64,000 nucleotides of DNA, taken from positions 248,001 through 312,000 of the forward strand of contig CAXXSU010000004.1 in the NCBI GenBank assembly GCA_963664465.2. Reading direction: 5' to 3'. Shown here in pieces: positions 33,913 through 41,907 of the stretch. The notes below the pieces were generated by a model. The model saw nothing but the letters and a program-made list of their open reading frames with translations. It was not told the origin of the DNA and did not search any database. How positions within the stretch are numbered: position 1 is the first letter of the stretch; each line of letters begins with the position of its first letter. Position numbers and translations under genes: made by a program. The stretch is from CAVOAK01 sp963664465 (GTDB taxonomy: Bacteria; Pseudomonadota; Alphaproteobacteria; UBA8366; CAVOAK01).

Positions 33913-35160
33913 TCAGGCCGTATCGGTCCCGCTAGCGTTCGTCAACGCCTCGATCCGGTCCGCGATGCGCTGCGCAGGTTCACGGAGTTGCCCGACGGTC
34001 CACTCGGCGGCGTATCCTTCGGTGATGTCGCTGGAACGGGCGTGGTTGACCAGCCGTTTGGTCAGGCTCCGCGGCAGCATCAGCTCGCGCTCGGCCACCG
34101 TAATGAAGCAGTTGCGCAGAGCGTGGAACCAGAACCTGGCCCCACCCGCCTTGCCGATCGGCGCATAGAACGGCATCAGGGTCGCGACATGGCCCAGAGC
34201 GCCGGGCCGGCTGGACGGAAACACCCATTCGCGAAGACTGCCCGGCAACGCCTCGCTCGCCTTTCGGCGGCGCTCAAGGATAGCCGCCAGTTGGCGGGTG
34301 ATGGGCAATTCCAGGGGCTCTCCCGTCTTGGTCTCCTCAACCCGGAAGACAAGCCCCACCATGTCCACGCGCTCCCAGCGCAGGGGCAGCACTTCGTTCA
34401 GGCGCATGCCCGTATAGAGCCCGAACCACAACGCGTCCCGGGCCGAGGCCATGTCGACCGCCGACTCGATGCCCTTCTTCCAGCACGGCAGCACCTCGGC
34501 CGGAGTGGAGATCTTGCGCCGTCTCGGGCGATGATACCTGCCGCCGCCGGCAAGCCACAGATCAACCGGATTGCGCAAGTCCTCGAAATCGACACAGGAT
34601 CGGCGATAGATCGAACGCAGGAGCGATATCGTCTGGTTGGCCATCGACCAGCCGCTATCTCCGGTGATACGGTTGAAACGGCCTTCCACGTCCCGGCGGG
34701 TGATGGCATCGAGTGGACGCGTCTGCCAGTCGCCGAGACAACGCTTGAACCTGCCACGATCAATCTCGTTGGTGCGCTCGGCCCGGTTGGGATTGGCTGC
34801 CATATACGCCTCAAAGGCCTGCTCCAGCACGGGCATGCCCGGCATGGCGGGGCGCCCGCCCGCCGGGTCGGCGGCGGCCTCGTCCAGAACCTGCCGCGCC
34901 AGACGCCGCGCCCGGCCGGGCGATATCTTGCCATGGTGACCCAGAACGACGCGCTTGTTAGGGGCTTTTCTGCCGCCGTCTCCGGTACGGTAGTTGACGA
35001 TGAAGGATTTTGTCCCGGAGGGATGCACCCGTACTCCAAAGCCCGTGAGTTGATCATCCCAGGCGATCCAGGGTTTGTCCGAGGGCTCCAGCGCCTCGAC
35101 CGAGCCCCTGGTCAGGGTCAACTTGTTCAATGCAACACGTTTGGCGGACGGTTTCATCAT
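33913..35160 (-). CDS. Tyrosine site-specific integrase (P4-like, DUF4102 arm domain), 1
   Basis: 415 residues, MMKPSAKRVALNKLTLTRGS. The N-terminal arm-binding domain has WIAWDDQLTGFGVRVHPSGT and KSFIVNYRTGDGGRKAPNKR; a core-binding domain follows (FEAYMAANPNRAERTNEIDR). The catalytic domain shows Arg in GLYTGMRLNEVLPLRWERVD, Lys in VEETKTGEPLELP, HxxR in FWFHALRNCFIT, His in RLVNHARSSDITEG and the nucleophile in EGYAAEW. All needed residues are present. It cuts and rejoins att sites. It is about two-thirds identical by eye to the integrase immediately upstream at 35234-36523, and its C-terminal nucleotides match the remnant at 28260-28500. Confidence 0.93.
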   Translation of the reverse strand: MMKPSAKRVALNKLTLTRGSVEALEPSDKPWIAWDDQLTGFGVRVHPSGTKSFIVNYRTGDGGRKAPNKRVVLGHHGKISPGRARRLARQVLDEAAADPAGGRPAMPGMPVLEQAFEAYMAANPNRAERTNEIDRGRFKRCLGDWQTRPLDAITRRDVEGRFNRITGDSGWSMANQTISLLRSIYRRSCVDFEDLRNPVDLWLAGGGRYHRPRRRKISTPAEVLPCWKKGIESAVDMASARDALWFGLYTGMRLNEVLPLRWERVDMVGLVFRVEETKTGEPLELPITRQLAAILERRRKASEALPGSLREWVFPSSRPGALGHVATLMPFYAPIGKAGGARFWFHALRNCFITVAERELMLPRSLTKRLVNHARSSDITEGYAAEWTVGQLREPAQRIADRIEALTNASGTDTA

Positions 35161-35233
35161 GCTTCCATCTTGGCGCGCCCGTCATCGCAATGGACGTGGA
35201 GGGTGTCCTGCTTTGCAGGTTCTCGCGCAAATG

Positions 35234-36523
35234 TCAGATCGGTCCGGATCCCCTTGTGTGGGTCCGTAGCGCCGTATCCACCTCGCCGGCGCACCCATAC
35301 ATTAATGACTCTATCCGGTCCGCGACGCGCTGCGCGGGGTCGCGGAGTTGCCCGGCGGTCCAGTCGGCGGCATATCCCTCGGTGACGTCGTTGGACCGGG
35401 CGTGGTTGACCAGCCGCTTGCTCAGGCTCCGCGGCAGCAACAGGTCGTGCTCGGCGACGGTGATGAAACAGTTGCGCATGCCGTGAAACCAGAACTTGGC
35501 GCCACCGGCCTCGCTGATCGGCGGGTAGAGGTGACTCAAATGCGGGATTCGGCCCGAACCGCTGGCGGGCGAGGGGAACACCCAATCGCGAAGCTGGCCC
35601 GACAGCGTCTCGCGCGTCGTCCACCGGCGTTCAAGGATCTCCGCCAGTTGCCGGGTGACGGGCAATTCCAGGGGCTCGCCCGTCTTGGTCTCCTCGACCC
35701 GGAAGACAAGCGCCGCCATGTCCACCCGCTCCCAGCGCAGGGCCAGCACCTCCTCGATGCGCATGCCGGTATAGAGCCCGAACCACAACGCGTCCCGGGC
35801 CGAGGCCATGCCGACCGCGGCCTCGATGCCCTTCTTCCAGCACGGCAGTACCTCGGCCGGGGTGGAGATCTTGCGCCGTCTCGGGCGATGATACCTGCCG
35901 CCGCCGGCAAGCCACAGATCGACCGGGTTGCGCAAACTCTCGAAATCGACACAGGGCCGTCGATAGATCGCGCGCAATAGGGAAATCGCCCGGTTGGCCG
36001 CCGACCAGCCGAGATCGCCGGTGAGGCGGTTGAACAGGGCTTCCACATCCTGGCGGGTAATGGCATCGAGCGGGCGCAACTGCCAGTCGCCGAGATGAGA
36101 GCCGAAATCTCCACGGTACTTGGTATCGGTGTTCACCGACCGCTTGGGGTTGGACGCCATGTAGTCCTCGAAGGCCTGCTTGAGCAGGGGCATGGCGCGG
36201 GCCTCGCTGCGTTCGAGTGCCGGGTCGCCGCCGGCGGCGACCTTGCCCAGCACCTGCTGAGCCAGGCGCCGCGCCTGCTCGGGCGACATCCTGCCAAAAC
36301 GGCCAATGACGACATTCCTGTTGGGCGCCTTTCTGCCGCCCTCGCCGGCACGGTAGTTGACAAAGAAGGACTTGACGCCGGAGGGCTGCACCCTGACGCC
36401 AAACCCGGTCAGTTTGTCATCCCAGGCAACCCAGGGTCTTTCCCTCGGTTTCATCGCCTCGATGGCGCGCCTGGTCAGGGACAGCCTGTTCAGCGCGACC
36501 CGTTTACCGGAGGAATTTGTCAT
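35234..36523 (-). CDS. Tyrosine site-specific integrase (P4-like, DUF4102 arm domain), 2
   Basis: 429 residues from ATG 36523 (MTNSSGKRVALNRLSL); GGAGG directly touches this ATG, so a TTG at 36547 is an alternative start. Domain order is the same as in integrase 1: VRVQPSGVKSFFVNYRAGEG in the arm domain, a core-binding domain, and a catalytic domain with GLYTGMRIEEVLALRWERVD, VEETKTGEPLELP, FWFHGMRNCFIT, RLVNHARSNDVTEGYAADW. All catalytic residues are present. The two genes are co-directional and 73 bp apart, which together with their similarity points to tandem duplication or stacked integrations. The intergenic sequence upstream holds repeated TTGGC(A/G)TCCC motifs. Confidence 0.93.
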   Translation of the reverse strand: MTNSSGKRVALNRLSLTRRAIEAMKPRERPWVAWDDKLTGFGVRVQPSGVKSFFVNYRAGEGGRKAPNRNVVIGRFGRMSPEQARRLAQQVLGKVAAGGDPALERSEARAMPLLKQAFEDYMASNPKRSVNTDTKYRGDFGSHLGDWQLRPLDAITRQDVEALFNRLTGDLGWSAANRAISLLRAIYRRPCVDFESLRNPVDLWLAGGGRYHRPRRRKISTPAEVLPCWKKGIEAAVGMASARDALWFGLYTGMRIEEVLALRWERVDMAALVFRVEETKTGEPLELPVTRQLAEILERRWTTRETLSGQLRDWVFPSPASGSGRIPHLSHLYPPISEAGGAKFWFHGMRNCFITVAEHDLLLPRSLSKRLVNHARSNDVTEGYAADWTAGQLRDPAQRVADRIESLMYGCAGEVDTALRTHTRGSGPI

Positions 36524-36602
36524 CCTCCGATGATAATGCGAGCACAAATCTAGTCATCACTAAATATAACACCATAATTCAAACCGGAGATATCCCCTGA
36601 CG

Positions 36603-36696
36603 TCCTATGGCGTCAAACAGGACTTGTGATTCCCTCTAATAGCTAGGAAACCAGCTAAAATTGGCATCCCACGGCGTTCCTTGGCGTCCCGTGACG
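36603..36696. repeat. Short direct repeats between integrase 2 and the lipoprotein gene
   Basis: TTGGCATCCCACGG at 36661 and TTGGCGTCCCGTGA at 36681 repeat at 20-bp spacing, with a related cctatggcgtca at about 36605. Arm-type integrase sites often look like this; att function is only a suggestion. The lipoprotein promoter must also lie here. Confidence 0.4.
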
Positions 36697-36711
36697 ATCT
36701 TTATCATTAGA

Positions 36712-38387
36712 ATGAAGTTCCACAAGAATAAATTTTTGACGACAGTTGCAGCTGCGGCGCTAGCGCTTGCTGTGGGTGCCTGCAGTTCCAATAGTGATGA
36801 CGACGAAGGATTGTCGATGCTCCAGACAGACCTGGATGCCGCAACCGCCAAGGCGGCTGGTCTCCAGGAAGATCTGGATGAAGCCAATGCCGCTCTGACG
36901 ACGGCCCAGACTGATCTGATGACAGCCAACGGCTTGGTGACGGACCTTGACGATCAGTTGGAAACCGCAACCGGCATGGTGACGGCGCTTGATATGGAGA
37001 TCGGGGACGAGGATAATCCTGCCCCTGATAGCGTTCGCGGTATGCTGGCCCAGGCGAACACGGACTTGGAGCAAGCCAGAACCGACCTTCAGACGGCCAT
37101 GGACAACTCAGCCGATGAAATGAAAATCGACCAGCTGACAAAAGCCGTGACCGCCGCGGAAACGATGCGTGATAGCTATAAGGGGAAGCTCGACATGGCC
37201 ATCCTTGAGCTCGATGGGGACGGCACCAGCGAAGGTCTGAGGGCCAAGGTGACCAGGCTTGAGGACGAGTTGGACACTGCCAATGATGATATCACGGACC
37301 TCCGGGAGGCGGTTAGGTTGGCTGGAGTTTCAACAGTCATTGCAATGGCCAACAGCGAGTATGTGGCCGCCAAGAAGGCGTACGACGATCTCATGGCTGT
37401 ATACGGAACGGCGGATGCGGACGTGGATGAAGCCAAAAAATTGGTGGAAGCTGCGAATACAGCTAAAGCAAAAGGCGATGCCGCCCATACAGTGGCTGGA
37501 AGCGGAACCGTCGCACAAATGACAGCAGCGGCCGATAACGTTGCTGCCGCGGCTTCAGCAGCTAGTGCCGCAGCATATGAGTTAAGGCAGGCAACGACGA
37601 CAGCGGCTGCCATGCCCTACGCAATGGCGATTATGATGCAACCCGATACTCCAGAGGTTCTCGACGCCACTGCAACGCGCACGGGTAACGCGGTAATGGT
37701 TTCGGCGTTTAGGGGTACCACACCTGCGCTAATCGCCAAGGGCTCCGCTTCCGATGCGGGCCAGGGTTGGTACAGAGCCAATGTTGCAAATGAAGATGGC
37801 GACCAAACCGCAATCGTCTATACGAACATCGAGAATACGATGGAGAAGTTCAATGTGGAGCATGACGGTACTGACAACTCCATAAGTGTTTCAGACGTCG
37901 GCGTCCTGACGTTGGCTAATGCTGAAGTTGATACGTTAAAGGACCTCATGAGTGCAGCCGCATTTCCTGGCGCAAGCCCTGGCTCGCTGACGTTAGATTA
38001 TGACGGGACCGATGAGAAGCCGTCGAAGTTCGATGGTACTTTCGACGGTGTTCCCGGCTCATATAATTGCGACACCACCACCACCTGTACAGCCACAGCG
38101 GATAGCGACGGTGAACTCACGGTGTTAATGGGAACGTGGACATTTATCCCTGCGTATTTAGGGGAAGATGGAATGTCTGATGTTGATGACGCCGTCGGAG
38201 AGGGCACTAGGAAAGACGACTTGCCTGTGCCTAGTGTTGCGATAGATGACACGGAGTATGAGCATTTCGGCTGGTGGACCATGGTGGACGAGGATGGTGT
38301 CGTAGCCTTCCAGACCTTCTTTGGCGGGACAGACACCGCAAGATTCGGTGCCCACACTGGTTCCTTAGTAGGGACGGCGACGTATAA
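36712..38387 (+). pseudogene. 5' half of a stalked TbpB-like surface lipoprotein gene, cut by IS copy 2
   Basis: From ATG 36712, MKFHKNKFLTTVAAAALALAVGAC is a lipoprotein signal (lipobox Cys 24) and SSNSDDDEG a likely tether. A long coiled coil follows at about 35-300 with near-repeats such as LQTDLDAATAKAAGLQEDLD, LEQARTDLQTAMDNSADEM and VTRLEDELDTANDDITDLRE, then an Ala-rich helix. The TbpB-like lobe follows: KFDGTFDGVPGSYNC, GTWTFIPA, EHFGWWTMVDEDG, FQTFFGGT and GSLVGTATY at the IS edge. The 3' half is at 3788-4239; together they make exactly 708 codons. The coil between anchor and ligand-binding lobe would lift the lobe away from the surface. As it stands, the gene reads into the IS and stops at 38488-38490. 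Confidence 0.9.
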
Positions 38388-39857
38388 CAGCCCGTTGAAA
38401 AAGGCGTCATTGACCGGGTTTCACGCCACGGCGAAGCATATCGCGGCGAAGGCGGTTTCGCCATCCTCCGAGACGATGAGGACGATCTGAACGACCAGGA
38501 CGGCTCCAGCGGGCGTAACAAGCACGAACAAGGCGCCAATTCCGCCCGCCACGGCCTCCTTCGGGGTGCCGGCGCCGATGAGTTGGCGCATCAGCAACGA
38601 TAGGTTGTGGCCGGCGACGTGAAGCAGGTATCGCTTGTGCACGTTCTCGCGGCCCCGAAGCCAGGTCCGGCGCATACCGCCGCGATCGAGGTTGTGGGCA
38701 AAGGAGCGCTCGACGATCTCGGCGCGCAGCTTGAAGGCTTCCCTGGCCACCCCCGATAACAGCCGGGTCCGGTTGTTGGTGACCGCCCGGCGAGCCGCAT
38801 CATCTCCGTGCCAGCGCGCAAAACCCTTCTGCTTGGGCTCGGAGATCCGGCTCTTCCAGGGGCCGTCGTCGAGCGCCTTCAAGACCAACCGTGAGTGGTA
38901 GCCCTTATCGGTCACACATTCGGCCGGATCTTCGGCCGTCGGCGCCACATCCACCGCCTCGAGGTTTGCCTCGGCCGCCGCCAGGGTCTTGGGAAGCGTT
39001 GTCGTATCGCCCTCGTCGGCCGGGTGCAGCTCCGCCGCCACCACCGCGCCGGTGTCCAGATCCACCGCGTGCTCGGGCTTGTAGGCCAGGTGCGTGGTGC
39101 CGTCCTTCATCTTGGCGATCTTGGCCTCGGGGTCGCTCCTGGAAACCCAGTCCTGGTTCGAGAGCTTCTTGCCCTTGCGCTTGCGGTCCAGACGCGCCAG
39201 GTCCTCAGCCGTGGGTGTCTCGATACCGCTCTCCTGGGCCAAGCGCTCCAGCATCCCCCGGTAACCCTCGCCCGTGTCCCTCCGCACGATGTTGCGCAGC
39301 GCCGCGTTGGCCTCCATGGTCGAGGCATCCACCCCGATGCGCTCGCCCTTCACCAGACCCGCCTCGGCGATCAGCGCCAGGACCCAGTCAAACACCGCCG
39401 TGTGGACTTCATGGGGCAGGCGCGCGCGGGTCCGTGACAGCCAGGAATGGTCCGGCACCCGTTCCCGCATCTCCAACAGCAGGAACTCCCGTAGCGACAG
39501 GGAATCCGAGCAGCGCCACTCCAGCCCACGCTCAGAGTCGATACCCTCGAAGTAGCCCACCAGGTGCATACGGAAGTAGCGCCCGGGTGGCACCGAAGGC
39601 GCCCCCATCCTGGCCGCGTAATAGGGCTGGCAGACCGCCTCGGCGAAGCCGTCGAAGCCGCCCTCGATCAGTACCAACTGCAGGCGGTCGTAAAATACAT
39701 GACCAGGCGAGCGCGGCATCTCCGACCAGCTCACCATCAAGTCCCCCTGACGATCCTTCTGCTGTCCCATCGCCATCAGCGAACCCCCCTTCAGGCCAGG
39801 ACACCAGAGAATCAGACCATGCCGACTTCGTCCAGGGAAGACTTCGTCAACGGGCTG
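38388..39857 (-). mobile_element. IS1182/IS5-like insertion sequence, copy 2
   Basis: 1,470 bp, same orientation as copy 1 and identical as far as I can read. Ends are CAGCCCGTTGA inverted repeats. The left flank is ATAA (38384-38387), inside the lipoprotein gene; the right flank is CTAA (39858-39861), in chromosomal sequence. The unequal flanks mark a recombination junction. The true partner of the left flank is the ATAA at 3788-3791. Confidence 0.92.
38421..39776 (-). CDS. DDE transposase of IS copy 2
   Basis: 451 residues, same protein as the one encoded at 2351-3706, from ATG 39776 after AGGGGGG. The catalytic motifs IGVDASTMEANAA and VTDKGYHS are intact. Having two identical, intact copies in direct orientation 36 kb apart provides both transposition activity and homology for excision or integration of the DNA between them. 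Confidence 0.93.
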   Translation of the reverse strand: MAMGQQKDRQGDLMVSWSEMPRSPGHVFYDRLQLVLIEGGFDGFAEAVCQPYYAARMGAPSVPPGRYFRMHLVGYFEGIDSERGLEWRCSDSLSLREFLLLEMRERVPDHSWLSRTRARLPHEVHTAVFDWVLALIAEAGLVKGERIGVDASTMEANAALRNIVRRDTGEGYRGMLERLAQESGIETPTAEDLARLDRKRKGKKLSNQDWVSRSDPEAKIAKMKDGTTHLAYKPEHAVDLDTGAVVAAELHPADEGDTTTLPKTLAAAEANLEAVDVAPTAEDPAECVTDKGYHSRLVLKALDDGPWKSRISEPKQKGFARWHGDDAARRAVTNNRTRLLSGVAREAFKLRAEIVERSFAHNLDRGGMRRTWLRGRENVHKRYLLHVAGHNLSLLMRQLIGAGTPKEAVAGGIGALFVLVTPAGAVLVVQIVLIVSEDGETAFAAICFAVA

Positions 39858-40159
39858 CTAAGCTGCCCCGAAAAAAAAATTTGCCTGAATTTCGAATCGC
39901 CCGGCAATCGTCGGAGGTGGACTCTTCCTAAAAGTGTATCCGATAATCCAGCCACGTCGATTAAGTCGCGGACGTGGCCGCCACTTGAGCCGTCGCCGAT
40001 CGGGACTTCGTCAAACAAAATAGCGCAACACCACTATCCAAAAGGCGCATCCCACGCAAACCGCGCGATCGCGCAAGGCGGTACAGTTGCGCTCTGTCGC
40101 AGGATCGAGGGAGCGTTAATCAACCGAACATGTCGTCGGTCAGGCGCCCTGGCTCGCGC
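39858..40159. other. Junction between the IS-bracketed region and the chromosome; no gene recognised
   Basis: About 300 bp. A minus-strand frame ending at the IS edge (LFDEVPIGDGSSGGHVRDLI, then DVAGLSDTLLGRVHLRRLPG) has coding-like composition but no family I know, and lacks a good start (TTG only). It does not supply the missing start of the guanylyltransferase. A run of nine A occurs at 39871-39879. Confidence 0.4.
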
Positions 40160-40771
40160 TTAATGGCGCTCACCAGGCCCGTAGGTAGCCTTGACATACC
40201 CAACCAAATTTTCCACGCAGGTCGAGACATTATCGGCGACCGTATCGACAACGAAATCCGGCGACTCGGGTACTTCGTAGGGCGCGGAAATACCCGTAAA
40301 ATCCGGAATCTCGCCCCGTCGGGCCCGTCGGTATAGGCCTTTGGGGTCGCGCTGCTCGCAGGTCTCTACGTCGGCCTTCACGTAAACTTCGTGGAAGGCG
40401 TCGGCAGCGGCCGCGCGGGCCTGGCGGCGGTCCGCACGGTAGGGCGAAATGAAGGCTGAGATGGCGATGATCCCGGCGTCGGCAAACAGGGCGGCGACCT
40501 GGCCGACGCGCCTGATATTCTCAGTCCGGTCCGCATGACTGTAGCCCAAGTCGGCATTCAAGCCTGTACGCAGATTGTCGCCGTCGAGGACGTAGACGCT
40601 GTAGCCTTCTGCGAACAGCCGGCGTTCAAGCTCGATTGCCAGCGTCGACTTACCCGCGCCTGGCAATCCCGTAAACCATAGGACGCCGCCGCGGTGTCCG
40701 GCTCGCGCCTTCCGCTCGGCGCCGGCTACGCGGCTCTTGATTGTAAAGGCCGTGGATGGAGCTTTTGTCAC
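40160..40771 (-). CDS. cysC: Adenylyl-sulfate (APS) kinase
   Basis: 203 residues from a GTG at 40771. P-loop GLPGAGKST at about 34-42, then YVLDGDNLRTGLNADLGYSH (the DGDxxR...LGF-type APS-binding motif), ADRTENIRRVGQVAALFADA, AFISPYRADR, and DPKGLYRRARRGEIPDFTGI, the lid segment. It phosphorylates APS to PAPS in the cytosol for sulfate assimilation or sulfotransfer. It is the single-domain form, without a sulfurylase fusion. No other sulfate gene is adjacent, so its use may be PAPS supply. It marks the return to chromosomal sequence right of the IS. Confidence 0.94.
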   Translation of the reverse strand: MTKAPSTAFTIKSRVAGAERKARAGHRGGVLWFTGLPGAGKSTLAIELERRLFAEGYSVYVLDGDNLRTGLNADLGYSHADRTENIRRVGQVAALFADAGIIAISAFISPYRADRRQARAAAADAFHEVYVKADVETCEQRDPKGLYRRARRGEIPDFTGISAPYEVPESPDFVVDTVADNVSTCVENLVGYVKATYGPGERH

Positions 40772-40914
40772 GGAGTACGACGGCTAGGGCTGCGGTGTTG
40801 ATACGGCACGCATATGCCGCGCGAATGACGCGGTGACCCTACTAACGCGTGCATCGGGCCGCGCGTCAAGCGTTCCTGATTCCGGTCCGGACAACAAGAT
40901 CGTTTAGCGGTCCT

Positions 40915-41895
40915 TCATCCTTCATAGCAACTGGCAATGCGCGCCCGCAGGCGCACCAGCGCCAGAACGGTGTCGATTGCCGGCGTCGCAATTTTGGTTA
41001 GCTGGCCAAGCTCCTGCACGACCGTTGCCAACGCGTCGATTTCCATCGGCCGCCCACGGTCGAGGTCTTGCAGCATCGACGTCCTATGCGCGCCGACAGC
41101 CGCCGCCCCGTCGATTCGTTTTTCTACATCGATGGAGAAGCGCGCGCCGACTGCCTCGGCAATCTGTTGTGCTTCGGCCATCATGGTATGCGCAACCGCG
41201 CGCGTTCCCGGATCAATGCAAATCTCGGCCAGCGTCGCCTGCGTCAGGACGCTGATCGGGTTGAAACACAGATTTCCCCACAACTTGATCCATATCTCGT
41301 CGCGGAAGCGCGGCCGCACCGGCGCCTTGAAATTTGCAGCGATCAAGGCCGCGGAGAGCTTTGACGCGCGCTCGCTGCGACTGCCGTCGGGCTCACCCAG
41401 GGTGAAGCGATCGCCTTCGATATGGCGCACCAGGCCGGGCCGCTCAACCTCAGCTGCCGGATAGACGACGCAGCCGATAACGCGCTCCGGTCCGAGCCCC
41501 AACCATTGTTTACCCTCCGGATCGACACTCGCAAGCTGGTGGTCGCGGTAGGGTCCCTCCAGGCCGTAAAAATACCACCAGGGTAAACCATTGACGGCGG
41601 TAACAACTGCTGTCTCCGACCCGATCAGTGGTTGCATGGCGTCGACGACTCCCGGTACGGAGTGGGCCTTTAGGGTCATGATCACAATGTCCTGTTGGCC
41701 AAGTTCGACGGGATCGTCCGTTGCGACAGGGTGCGCGGTGCGCGAGACGCCATCGCGGACAAGCTCTAGTCCGTTACGCTTGATCGCCTGCAAATGCGGC
41801 CCGCGCGCGATCAATGATACGTCGCTGCCGGCGAGCGCCAGTTCCGCACCGAGCAAGCCGCCAATTGCACCAGCGCCGTAAATGCAAATCTTCAT
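40915..41895 (-). CDS. Ketopantoate reductase-family NADPH dehydrogenase
   Basis: 326 residues. Rossmann start MKICIYGAGAIGGLLGAELA with GxGAxG, VIMTLKAHSVP at the typical KxxQ/KAH position, and a C-terminal ApbA_C helical domain with the catalytic Lys in IWIKLWGNLCFNPISVLTQA, then DRGRPMEIDALATVVQELG. The family reduces 2-dehydropantoate to pantoate for CoA synthesis, but many members act on other 2-oxoacids. It lies 12 bp after the CoA ligase gene on the same strand, so the two likely form one transcript with the aldo/keto reductase gene; that suggests a catabolic role rather than pantothenate synthesis. Confidence 0.88.
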   Translation of the reverse strand: MKICIYGAGAIGGLLGAELALAGSDVSLIARGPHLQAIKRNGLELVRDGVSRTAHPVATDDPVELGQQDIVIMTLKAHSVPGVVDAMQPLIGSETAVVTAVNGLPWWYFYGLEGPYRDHQLASVDPEGKQWLGLGPERVIGCVVYPAAEVERPGLVRHIEGDRFTLGEPDGSRSERASKLSAALIAANFKAPVRPRFRDEIWIKLWGNLCFNPISVLTQATLAEICIDPGTRAVAHTMMAEAQQIAEAVGARFSIDVEKRIDGAAAVGAHRTSMLQDLDRGRPMEIDALATVVQELGQLTKIATPAIDTVLALVRLRARIASCYEG

Positions 41896-41907
41896 CTGCT
41901 GCCTGCC

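Noticed and set aside
33913..36523. Recombinase-in-trio (RIT) element
   Set aside because: RIT elements have three distinct overlapping integrases. Here two close relatives lie 73 bp apart and the third is a distant fragment.
39858..40018. Missing 5' end of the guanylyltransferase next to IS copy 2
   Set aside because: The minus frame at the IS edge ends in an IFFSGQL run that is only vaguely like ILSGGSGTRLW, with no start codon at the right distance and the wrong reading frame at the junction.
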